Assembly: GCF_030812315.1 (NCBI RefSeq)
Contig: NZ_JAUSSM010000005.1
Span: 62,001 to 126,000 of the forward strand
DNA length: 64,000 bases
Source: Arthrobacter oryzae
GTDB lineage: Bacteria > Actinomycetota > Actinomycetes > Actinomycetales > Micrococcaceae
Direction: 5' to 3'
Shown: positions 9,802 through 17,305 of the stretch, piece by piece
How positions within the stretch are numbered: position 1 is the first letter of the stretch
Layout of the letters: each line of letters opens with the position of its first letter
Notes under the pieces: generated by a model
The model's database searches: none
Told to the model about the DNA's origin: nothing
The model's input: only the letters and a program-made list of their open reading frames with translations
Program-made: the position numbers and the translations under genes

Positions 9802-10563
9802 ATGAAACATCGAGGCTCCGTGCGCAACCGCCGCCTCGGCGGAATTGGGTCAGCAGTCCTGCTGCTGGCAGTGGTCGCCACGGCCTGCACGCCTCCGAAG
9901 CCGGAACCACAGGGTAAGTACCCCTGGCATACGAATATTGTGGCCACCACATTCTGGGTGGGGGAGGTCTTTGACCCCAACGCAGCGGACGGCAGCCAGG
10001 TTATCTCCACCTATGACTCGCAGTGGATGAAGAGTTACGGCGGCTGTGATGGCAGGGTAACGTCCGGCGGCTGCGAGACCGAGGCGAGATCGAGTGCAAA
10101 TGGTTACGCGCCCAGCAGCTTCAAGCCCAAGGAGAACCCCTTCTACCTGGACCTCCCCTATGACGACATCAACAATGCGGCAGCCTTCCGCGAGCGGGCC
10201 AGCGTTATTCCCTGGGCCAACGACGAAGGGTACAGAGGCCAGGCCACCAACCGCTCCTTCAGCTACATGAAGAACCGCTGGGTCAAGATCCGCAAGGACG
10301 GCAAGGAGTGCTTCGGCCAGATCCAGGATGCCGGCCCGGGGCAGTACCAGGACAAGGAGTACGTCTTCGGCTCGAACGACGCGCGGCCGGTCAACCGGGA
10401 GTTCAACGGTGCCGGCATGGACGTGTCGCCGGCGCTCAATGGCTGCCTGGGGTTCAGCGACCTGGACGGCGAATCGGACAGGGTCGACTGGCAATTCGTG
10501 GAGTTTGAGGATGTTCCGCCGGGCCCCTGGCTGGACGTGGTCACTACGAGCCAGGTGAAGTAG
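9802..10563 (+). CDS. Lipoprotein with probable double-psi beta-barrel domain (paralogue of the gene at 17306)
   Basis: A GGGGGA sits before the ATG. The N-terminus is basic, followed by a hydrophobic stretch and the lipobox-like VVATAC, so membrane-anchored export is likely. The mature part (HTNIVATTFWVGEVF...) is closely similar to the product of the minus-strand gene at 17306-18381. Two signatures resemble RlpA/expansin-type double-psi barrels: IQDAGP for the catalytic-Asp motif and MDVSPALNGCLG for the later IDLS-type motif. Proteins of that fold bind or cleave peptidoglycan and polysaccharide strands. The barrel assignment is inference. The protein is 253 residues and lies between two oppositely directed parts of the polysaccharide locus. 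Confidence 0.75.
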   Translation: MKHRGSVRNRRLGGIGSAVLLLAVVATACTPPKPEPQGKYPWHTNIVATTFWVGEVFDPNAADGSQVISTYDSQWMKSYGGCDGRVTSGGCETEARSSANGYAPSSFKPKENPFYLDLPYDDINNAAAFRERASVIPWANDEGYRGQATNRSFSYMKNRWVKIRKDGKECFGQIQDAGPGQYQDKEYVFGSNDARPVNREFNGAGMDVSPALNGCLGFSDLDGESDRVDWQFVEFEDVPPGPWLDVVTTSQVK

Positions 10564-10574
10564 CCGGCAGGCGT

Positions 10575-11756
10575 TCAGCCCATCCTGCCCGGGAGCCCGG
10601 ATCCCAGGAGATCGGCGAAGCGCGTCGTGCCCTGGTCCACGCCGCTGCAGGTGAAGCTTGCGTCCGGCCCCTGCTCACTGGACGGGCAGGGAGCGTCGCG
10701 GTTGAGCGACCACATCGAGAGACGCTGGACCCCCAATTCCACTGCGTAGTCTTTCAGTCCCCGGGCCGCCTCCAGTTCGAAGATCTCGCCCGGCAGGTCA
10801 TTACGTCCGATCATCGGTGTCAGCCCGATCTTCTTCCAGATCTGTTCGCGGCTAAGGTTGATGCCCGCGCGCTGGTAGACGATGCCCAGCTGGTCGTGGG
10901 TGGCGCCTGCCGCCGCCTTGGCCGCCTCCAGCATCCCTTGGGAACTGCTGCGGCTGGCACCGTAGTTCATGGTCATGATGTTGACTCCGGACAGCCGGAC
11001 ACCTGCCTGGAGCATCTGCTCCACGGCGGCTATGCCGGCGTCGGTAAGGCCGCGTGGAGAAGCCGGCAGCGTCAGCCAGACGGCGAGCTTTTGGCCCGAC
11101 GCGTTGCGGTCCCCCTGCAAGGCAGCCACTGCCCTGGCCCGCCGCTCGCCGCCTGCCTGGTCAAGGAGGTCCGCGCCCTCCAGATCGAAGTCGATGAACG
11201 ACGGCTCGTAGCGTTCAACAACGTCCCGGTACGCTGTGCGGAGTTTTCCCTCGTCTTCGCATGAGGTGGCCAGCTCACGGTTGAGGGAACCCCCAAACGA
11301 CACTGCGGCCGACCCGCCCTGCGACCGGAGCACGGAAAGCCGTTTGTCCAGACCCAGGGCGGTTCCGGCCTTTTCGAGGCCGTAGCCGGCACCCCAGCTG
11401 GGCACGCAGGAGTCCTCGGGGGAGGCTATAAGGAACGCCAGGACCACGTCCCTGGTGCCCGGACCGGAGGACTCTTCAAAGGCGTAGGGCGGCGAGACAG
11501 TGACGTCCACATACCCGGCGAACCACGTCGGCTGTGCGGCCCCGGTGGCCAGGCCGGACCGCCACGTCCAAAAAAAGATGACGCAGGCCAGGATGGTGGT
11601 CACGGCCAGGGCCGCCATTAGGGGCGTTGAGGGTTGCCGCTGCCGCTGCCGCAGCCCCGGCCTTCGGCGGGAGCGGAATCCGCCGGGAACCGGTGGCGGT
11701 GCGCTCTCCTCTTCGGCCTTGGCAGCCGGATCCGAGCCGCGGTTTAGTGCTGTCAT
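10575..11756 (-). CDS. Membrane-anchored glycoside hydrolase family 18 (chitinase-like) protein
   Basis: The frame is open to 11924, but the ATG at 11756 (MTALNRGSDPAAK) is preferred. The added upstream residues have no family character and would run into the P2 promoter region. A GTG 12 nt upstream is an alternative. After a short basic cytoplasmic tail comes one membrane segment (LMAALAVTTILACVIFFWTW), then a single GH18-like domain. The active-site motif DxxDxDxE is represented by FIDFDLEG, with Glu as proton donor. GH18 enzymes cleave GlcNAc beta-1,4 linkages in chitin-like glycans. Beside a GT2 synthase and deacetylases, it may trim the locus's own polymer or act on peptidoglycan-like material (inference). 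It converges on the lipoprotein gene, stop to stop with an 11-nt gap. Confidence 0.8.
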   Translation of the reverse strand: MTALNRGSDPAAKAEEESAPPPVPGGFRSRRRPGLRQRQRQPSTPLMAALAVTTILACVIFFWTWRSGLATGAAQPTWFAGYVDVTVSPPYAFEESSGPGTRDVVLAFLIASPEDSCVPSWGAGYGLEKAGTALGLDKRLSVLRSQGGSAAVSFGGSLNRELATSCEDEGKLRTAYRDVVERYEPSFIDFDLEGADLLDQAGGERRARAVAALQGDRNASGQKLAVWLTLPASPRGLTDAGIAAVEQMLQAGVRLSGVNIMTMNYGASRSSSQGMLEAAKAAAGATHDQLGIVYQRAGINLSREQIWKKIGLTPMIGRNDLPGEIFELEAARGLKDYAVELGVQRLSMWSLNRDAPCPSSEQGPDASFTCSGVDQGTTRFADLLGSGLPGRMG

Positions 11757-11778
11757 TTTAGATCCCACGCCCCCCTCT

Positions 11779-11794
11779 GGTGTACTTAGACACC
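11779..11794. promoter_or_regulatory. Palindrome upstream of the GH18 gene
   Basis: An imperfect palindrome, GGTGTACTTAGACACC, lies about 25-40 nt upstream of the GH18 start and could be an operator for that gene. The regulator is unknown. Confidence 0.35.
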
Positions 11795-11862
11795 ATTTCA
11801 CCACGGCCTGCCTAGTGGCAGTGTCTGACCGCAAGCCAACACGGGTGTTGTCAGGTGCACAT

Positions 11863-11973
11863 CGAGTACCAATTCGGGTAGTGGACGAGTGGCGCCGGGG
11901 CTGCCCGTCGCCTGCCGCACGCAAAGACGGGTAGGCACCACTCGTGCCGCCGAACGCTCTCCTTCATAGGCTT
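11863..11973 (+). promoter_or_regulatory. Promoter P2 with shared GTAG-N4-YACTC activator element
   Basis: CGCAAAGACGGGTAG at 11920-11934 is identical to 4807-4821 of P1. GTAG (11931-11934), four bases and CACTC (11939-11943) follow, then a 24-nt gap to a -10-like TAGGCT (11968-11973). The flanks can fold back: ACGAGTGG near 11885 is complementary to CCACTCGT near 11938-11945, and CTGCCCGTC (11901-11909) pairs with GACGGGTAG (11926-11934). The block may therefore work as a symmetric protein site. It drives the second half of the polysaccharide locus. Confidence 0.6.
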
Positions 11974-11979
11974 TGGATG

Positions 11980-12349
11980 TCGGATAGATACAGAGTTCCG
12001 GGGGAGAGTCGGGTCTCAAAATGGGAATGGACGCACTATTGCGGGCGAAAGCACGCAACCATGCCCCTCAACAGCAGTTCATGACGGTCAAGGCGGCAGG
12101 ATTGTCCCGGCCGGTGGAACCAGCTGTTGCTTTCTCTCCCAGTCCTGCCGACACCGCTGCCGTGAGGCAGCCAGCCCTGGCGCACAGGCCCGGGGCCCAT
12201 GAGCGGGGGTCGGTGGCGAACAAGCCTTTGAGACCAAGGCTTCCCCCCAGTCGTCACCGACCCCTTCGAGGTGTCAATCCATGAATCACTGCGGCCTGGG
12301 GGGATCCTCTTGCGGCCGGGCATTACGGATGTAAGAGGGGATATCTGTC
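11980..12349 (+). promoter_or_regulatory. Structured 5' leader of the second polysaccharide transcript
   Basis: A purine-rich run and GGGTCTCA (12011-12018) start the leader, about 91 nt after the start of the AAAGAC block, against 94 nt in P1. Downstream, a 14-pair stem (12206-12219 with 12251-12264, one G-U) encloses a second perfect 7-bp stem (AAGCCTT 12222-12228 with 12236-12242). Its 7-nt loop is exactly TGAGACC (12229-12235), the complement of GGTCTCA at 12012-12018. The rest of the leader is unrelated in sequence to the P1 leader, which makes the shared pairing more notable. No known riboswitch was recognised. Confidence 0.5.
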
Positions 12350-13798
12350 ATGAGGCAACGGCTGGAACCATTGGGGGGTCAGGGCGATCCGCTCCGGTCC
12401 GGGTTGACGAGGCAGCGAAAGCGGACGACGCTCTGGGCAGTCTCGTGGCTGGGCGTGCTGGCCCTCCTGACCGGGTCCGCCGCCCTTGCGCCGAAGGAAG
12501 GCCCGGCGCCGGGCGGAAATGTGCCAGGGCCACTGAAAAACTTTTCGGCACCCGTGGACACCAGCCTTGCGCTGACCACTGTCACGCTGACATTCGACGG
12601 CGGGCGGGCCAGCCAGCTGGCCGCTGCCCGGGTGTTGGAGACCCACGGATTGCGTGGGACGTTCTTCGTCAACTCAGGCTTTATGGGGGCAAAGGACTAC
12701 ATGACAGTGGAGGACCTTCACACCCTCGCCGCCGACGGAAATGAGATCGGCGGCCACACGGCAACCCTTGCCGACCTGACGGCATTGGATCCGGATGAGG
12801 CCAGGCGGCAGGTCTGCAATGACCGGACCAATCTGACTGATTGGGGATTCAAGGTCACGTCGTTCTCCTACCCCTTCGCCGCGAAGTCACCCGAGGCCAA
12901 GGCCATGGTGGCCGGCTGCGGCTACAACAGCGCGCGTAGCCAGGGCGATCTCCGCAGCCGGCTGGGCTGCACGGATTGCGCCGTCTCTGAAACAGTCCGG
13001 CCAGCAGACGTCTTCAGCACAAGGTCGACGCCGGAAGTCGGCTCAACATGGACCATCAATGACCTGCAGCAGTCAGTCATGCAAGCAGAGACGACCGGCG
13101 GCTGGCTGCAGCTGAGTTTCTTCGACATCGATGACAGTGGCAGCCCGCGGTCCATCAGCCCGGCACTGTTCAGCGACTTCGTTTCATGGCTGGCCACCCG
13201 CACCGACGAGGGCACCACGGCCATCCGCACCGTCCACGACGTCATCGGGGGAGGGGCCAAGCCTGCGGTTGCCGGCCCGGTTGCTCCGCCGGCACCGCCG
13301 GGCGTCAACGCGCTGCGCAACCCCGGCTTGGAAGCACCCGGAAAATACGGACTTCCGGAGTGCTGGCAGGTGGCCTCCTATGGCGAGAATTCGCACGTAC
13401 TGAGTACTTTGACCCCTGGCCGCAGCGGGGACATCGCACGCCGGCTGGATGTTACCGGCTATGTATCCGGCGACGCGAAGCTGCTGCCTGTCCTGGATCT
13501 GGGGGCCTGTGCGCCGAGCGTCGTTCCCGGCCACAGCTACACCCTGCGGGCCTGGTACACGTCCACGGCATCCACGCAGTTCGAGTTGTATTACCGCAAC
13601 AAGGTTGGCACCTGGACCTACTGGACAGCCAGTCCATGGTTTCCCGCCAGCTCTGCCTACCGGCAGGCTGAATGGACTGCACCACCGGTGCCGGCAGACG
13701 CCGTCGCCATCAGCTTTGGATTGAATCTGTTCAGCGACGGGGAGCTGACGACGGATGACTACGAGATGTTAGACACGGGGGCGCCGGTCGCTCCGTAA
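12350..13798 (+). CDS. Secreted NodB-like deacetylase homologue with degenerate metal site (probable pseudoenzyme)
   Basis: A basic N-terminus and a hydrophobic segment (WAVSWLGVLALLTGSAAL) indicate export. The NodB domain aligns throughout with the paralogues at 7685 and 13863. However, the TFDD motif reads TFDG (residues 81-84) and the HxxxH motif reads HTATL (136-140), so one Asp and one His metal ligand are gone. A deacetylase of this family needs these ligands, so catalysis is unlikely; glycan binding or partner support is more plausible (inference). A single jelly-roll-like module (NALRNPGLEAP ... TTDDYEML) ends the protein; there are no SLH repeats. It is 482 residues and first in the P2 gene set, with a GAGGGG about 10 nt before the ATG. 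Confidence 0.88.
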   Translation: MRQRLEPLGGQGDPLRSGLTRQRKRTTLWAVSWLGVLALLTGSAALAPKEGPAPGGNVPGPLKNFSAPVDTSLALTTVTLTFDGGRASQLAAARVLETHGLRGTFFVNSGFMGAKDYMTVEDLHTLAADGNEIGGHTATLADLTALDPDEARRQVCNDRTNLTDWGFKVTSFSYPFAAKSPEAKAMVAGCGYNSARSQGDLRSRLGCTDCAVSETVRPADVFSTRSTPEVGSTWTINDLQQSVMQAETTGGWLQLSFFDIDDSGSPRSISPALFSDFVSWLATRTDEGTTAIRTVHDVIGGGAKPAVAGPVAPPAPPGVNALRNPGLEAPGKYGLPECWQVASYGENSHVLSTLTPGRSGDIARRLDVTGYVSGDAKLLPVLDLGACAPSVVPGHSYTLRAWYTSTASTQFELYYRNKVGTWTYWTASPWFPASSAYRQAEWTAPPVPADAVAISFGLNLFSDGELTTDDYEMLDTGAPVAP

Positions 13799-13862
13799 TG
13801 CCCCCGCCCGTTGCCAGTCCAGAGGCTCCACGGGCTCGAAAACAAGAATCGAGTCGATTCCC

Positions 13863-15761
13863 ATGAGGTTGAAAACTTCCGGGCGAATAGCAGGCCAGAC
13901 TGACGTGGACGCCGGGCGGCACGGACTGCGAAAATGGGCACGCACGGCCGTGACGGCGATGGGCATCATGGCCCTGGCGGTCTCGGGACTGACCACGCTG
14001 GCCTTCCCGGCCCAGGCGGCGGCGCCCACCGTGGTTTCGTTGACGTTCGACGACGGCAACGCCAACCAGATGACCGCTGCCCAGATCATGAACAACTACG
14101 GGCTGGACGGGACCTTCTATATTCCTTCAGGGAATGTAAACAATGCCGGTTATATGACAGTCGCGAACCTTCAAGGTCTGGCAGCCAGTGGTCACGAGAT
14201 CGGCGCACACACCGTGACCCACTCCGATCTGACGACCCTGCCCTCAGACGAGGTCACCCGCCAGGTATGCAACGACAGGGTCAACCTCACCAACTGGGGT
14301 TTCCGGGTGACGAGTTTCGCCTATCCTTTCAGCGCGGTCAATCCGGCCGTGCAGACCACAGTGAAAAACTGTGGCTATAACAGCGCACGTGCGCTCGGAG
14401 ACCTTCAATCCCGCTTTGGATGTTCGGGGTGCGTTTTTGCGGAAACCGTTCCTCCCCAAAATCCATTTCGCACCGCGGCTTTGGATCAAGTGGATAGCCC
14501 GTGGACACTGGCTGATTTTCAAAATAGCGTGACCAGAGCTGAAAGTGCGGGTGGATGGGTCCAATTTACTTTTCACCACATATCGTCCACGCCCGGCCCG
14601 CTCAGCATCAGTCCTACGCTCTTCACTCAATTCGCTTCTTGGCTAAAAACCCGGCCCGCCACAACAACCGTCAAGACGGTGGACCAGGTCGTCGGCGGCA
14701 CCGTAAAGCCTGCCGTCTCCGGCCCGGCATTGCCTCCGACGCCATCGAGCGGCAACCTGGTCAAGAACCCGAGCCTCGAAACCATGGCCAGCGGTGCGCC
14801 CCAGTGCTGGCAGGCGGCCGGCTACGGCACGAATTCGCGTACCTTCAATACAGTGAGCCCGGGACGCACAGGGTCGACGGCAGGGCGTCTGGTTGTGACG
14901 GGCTATGCCAATGGCGATGCGAAATGGCTGCCGTCACTGGACCTCGGCGGATGCTCGCCGACAGCAACGCCCGGGCACACGTATACGCTCGGCGCCTGGT
15001 ACAAATCCACGGCCAACACCCAGTTTGCCCTCTACTACCGGACCGGCCTTGGATACTGGGTCTACTGGACCTCGAGTCCGTGGTTCGGGCCTGCCACAAC
15101 CTTCCAGAAAGCGAGCTGGACAACACCTGCCCTGCCCGCGGGAGCCAGCGGCATCAGCTTCGGGCTCAACCTCTTCAGCAACGGAACGCTCGTCACGGAC
15201 GACTACGAAATGATCGACACCGCCTCGTCCCCACCGCCCCCACCGCCACCGCCGGCGCCGGCCGGTACGAACCTGGTGCAGAACGCCAGCCTTGAAACGG
15301 CGGGCGCAGGGTCGACGCCACAGTGCTGGCAGACCGCCGGGTACGGTTCGAATACCGCGTCCTTCAGCACCGTGGCCACGGCCAGGACCGGGACAAAGGC
15401 CGAACGCCTCGTGGTGAGCAACTACGTGAACGGTGACGCGAAGCTCCTGCCGGCCCTGGACTCCGGCTCGTGCGCGCCGGCTGCAGTCGCTGGCCGTACC
15501 TATTCGCTTCGCGCCTGGTACACCTCGACGACGGTGACGCAGTTCGCCGTGTATTACCGGAACTCTGCCGGTACGTGGGTCTACTGGACCTCCAGCCCGT
15601 GGTTTGCCGCCGCAGGCTCCTATACGCAGGCGAGCTTCACCACCCCCGCGTTGCCCGCCGGCGCAACCGCAATCAGCTTTGGGCTGAGCCTCTTCAGGAA
15701 CGGCACCCTGACGACGGACGACTATGCCATGTACGACACGATTGGAGCGCCGTCACTGTGA
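13863..15761 (+). CDS. Secreted polysaccharide deacetylase with two tandem carbohydrate-binding-like modules
   Basis: The signal peptide ends near FPAQAAA. The NodB domain keeps TFDD (Asp63, Asp64) and HTVTH (His116, His120), so it should be an active metal-dependent deacetylase acting outside the cell. Two copies of the ~140-residue jelly-roll-like module follow, joined by a proline run ([14 protein letters not shown]). Each copy has a Cys in QCWQ and a second Cys in the GxCxP region, suggesting a disulfide. It lacks SLH repeats, unlike the gene at 7685. The stop overlaps the GTG of the glycosyltransferase (GTGA), which indicates translational coupling and a shared product. Total 632 residues. 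Confidence 0.92.
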   Translation: MRLKTSGRIAGQTDVDAGRHGLRKWARTAVTAMGIMALAVSGLTTLAFPAQAAAPTVVSLTFDDGNANQMTAAQIMNNYGLDGTFYIPSGNVNNAGYMTVANLQGLAASGHEIGAHTVTHSDLTTLPSDEVTRQVCNDRVNLTNWGFRVTSFAYPFSAVNPAVQTTVKNCGYNSARALGDLQSRFGCSGCVFAETVPPQNPFRTAALDQVDSPWTLADFQNSVTRAESAGGWVQFTFHHISSTPGPLSISPTLFTQFASWLKTRPATTTVKTVDQVVGGTVKPAVSGPALPPTPSSGNLVKNPSLETMASGAPQCWQAAGYGTNSRTFNTVSPGRTGSTAGRLVVTGYANGDAKWLPSLDLGGCSPTATPGHTYTLGAWYKSTANTQFALYYRTGLGYWVYWTSSPWFGPATTFQKASWTTPALPAGASGISFGLNLFSNGTLVTDDYEMIDTASSPPPPPPPPAPAGTNLVQNASLETAGAGSTPQCWQTAGYGSNTASFSTVATARTGTKAERLVVSNYVNGDAKLLPALDSGSCAPAAVAGRTYSLRAWYTSTTVTQFAVYYRNSAGTWVYWTSSPWFAAAGSYTQASFTTPALPAGATAISFGLSLFRNGTLTTDDYAMYDTIGAPSL

Positions 15762-17203
15762 TAGCCGTCTACGTTGTCCTTGTCCTCGGAATCAGCACGG
15801 TCTTCTGGTCGTTTGTTGGGCTGTTGCGCCTGGCCAATGAGCAGTACATCCGCCGGGTGGCGCTGGGGCCCCCGCTGAGCGGGCGAGCGCTCAGGCTCCT
15901 CCAGCGGTGGCCGCTGGCCAACCGGATCGGTGCCGGCGTCCACGGCGCCCACACCCTGCCGGCGCCACGGGCACACCGGGGGCAGTTCCAGCGGGAGCAC
16001 GGCCGCCACCGTGCCAGGGACCCCAGGATCATGCCGGCACATGTTGCGATACTGATTGCCGCCCACAACGAAGCGCTGGTCATCAGTGAGACCATCCGGG
16101 CCGCCGCGGTGCTGGTGCCGCTCCGGAACATCCACGTGATCTCGGACATGTCCACGGACGACACTGCAGCCATTGCCCGCGCAGCCGGCGTCAAGGTTCT
16201 GGAACTCGAACCGAACAGGGGGAAAGCCGGCGCGCTTGCCGCAGGGATCGCCCATTTCGAGCTGTGCCGGAAATTCAAGGTAGTAATGATGCTTGACGCG
16301 GATACCCGGCCAACGCCGGACTATCTGGAGACGGGCCTGCCGCTCTTCCTTGATCCCGCCGTGGTTGCCGTTGCCGGCCGGGCAAAGTCGATCATGACGC
16401 CGCCGGCCCCCACTGCGCTTGGCCGTTTCCTGGTGGCCTACCGGGAACGGCTCTACGTCGTGGTGCAGCTGCTGCTCAAATATGGCCAGGCAGCCAGGGG
16501 AGCAAACGTCGTATCCATCGTGCCCGGCTTCGCGAGCATGTACCGGACAAATGCACTCGCGAAAATCAAGGTGCTGGCACCCGGGCTGGTCATCGAGGAC
16601 TTCAACATGACGTTTGAAATCCATGCGAAGAAGCTGGGGCGGATCGCGTTCCACCCCTCAGCCGCCGTGGCCTATACGCAGGATCCGGACAACCTGCAGG
16701 ACTACACCAGACAGGTCCGCCGTTGGATCCTCGGCTTCTGGCAGACGGTACGCCGGCACCGGCTGCAGGCCGGAAAATTCTGGTTCGTGCTGGTGTTCTA
16801 TATCGTCGAACTCGTCGTAAGCTGCATGTTCTTCGTGTTGCTGATTCCGGTCTTCCTGCTATCACTCGTAGCGGCGATGCAAGTACAGGCGTTCGGCGAG
16901 AACGGCGAATCCTTCCTGTACCTCTCCGGACTCATGCGTCCGCAGGACGTCCTGCTGGGTGTCCTGCTCCCGGACTTCCTGCTGACCGTCGTCGCGGCGG
17001 TGGCACTCCGCCGGCCCGGCATCCTGCTGATGGCGCCATTCTTTCCCTTCATGCGGATCCTCGACTCGGTCATTTGCCTGATGGTGCTTCCCCGGGCCTT
17101 CTCGGCGGCGTCATCGGGGGTGTGGGTCAGCCCCGTGCGGCGCGTCCAGGGGGAGGCGCTCGAACTCGAGGAGGCCACGGCGGGGGCGGGAGTCACCCGC
17201 TAG
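15758..17203 (+). CDS. Processive glycosyltransferase family 2 (PgaC/hyaluronan-synthase-like membrane polysaccharide synthase)
   Basis: The GTG overlapping the deacetylase stop is chosen; upstream extension would run through the deacetylase. An N-terminal membrane helix is followed by a GT-A domain: AAHNEA, the DxD motif DADTRP (Asp180-Asp182), the acceptor Asp in IEDFNMTF and QVRRW (319-323). QxxRW is the hallmark of processive beta-glycan synthases. C-terminal helices should form the export channel. With 481 residues it has the size of PgaC/IcaA/NodC enzymes. Coupling to NodB deacetylases suggests a partly deacetylated beta-GlcNAc-type polymer (inference); no PgaD/IcaD partner was recognised. 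Confidence 0.9.
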   Translation: MIAVYVVLVLGISTVFWSFVGLLRLANEQYIRRVALGPPLSGRALRLLQRWPLANRIGAGVHGAHTLPAPRAHRGQFQREHGRHRARDPRIMPAHVAILIAAHNEALVISETIRAAAVLVPLRNIHVISDMSTDDTAAIARAAGVKVLELEPNRGKAGALAAGIAHFELCRKFKVVMMLDADTRPTPDYLETGLPLFLDPAVVAVAGRAKSIMTPPAPTALGRFLVAYRERLYVVVQLLLKYGQAARGANVVSIVPGFASMYRTNALAKIKVLAPGLVIEDFNMTFEIHAKKLGRIAFHPSAAVAYTQDPDNLQDYTRQVRRWILGFWQTVRRHRLQAGKFWFVLVFYIVELVVSCMFFVLLIPVFLLSLVAAMQVQAFGENGESFLYLSGLMRPQDVLLGVLLPDFLLTVVAAVALRRPGILLMAPFFPFMRILDSVICLMVLPRAFSAASSGVWVSPVRRVQGEALELEEATAGAGVTR

Positions 17204-17238
17204 CGCCGTCGTCGGGCCCCCTGAACCGGAAACGAAAA

Positions 17239-17280
17239 GCGCCCCTCCCGCAGGACCATCAAGTCCTGCGGGAGGGGCGC
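17239..17280. terminator. Bidirectional terminator between synthase and lipoprotein genes
   Basis: A perfect 18-bp stem (17239-17256 with 17263-17280) has a 6-nt loop, flanked by AAAA on the left and CTTTG on the right. It lies between convergent genes and can serve both strands. Confidence 0.85.
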
Positions 17281-17305
17281 CTTTGCGTTCACCGCGGTGC
17301 TGCGG

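Noticed and set aside
12021..12284. 87-codon ORF ahead of the deacetylase pseudoenzyme
   Set aside because: Composition is Pro/Arg-rich as in random high-GC frames and the sequence is better explained by leader structure.
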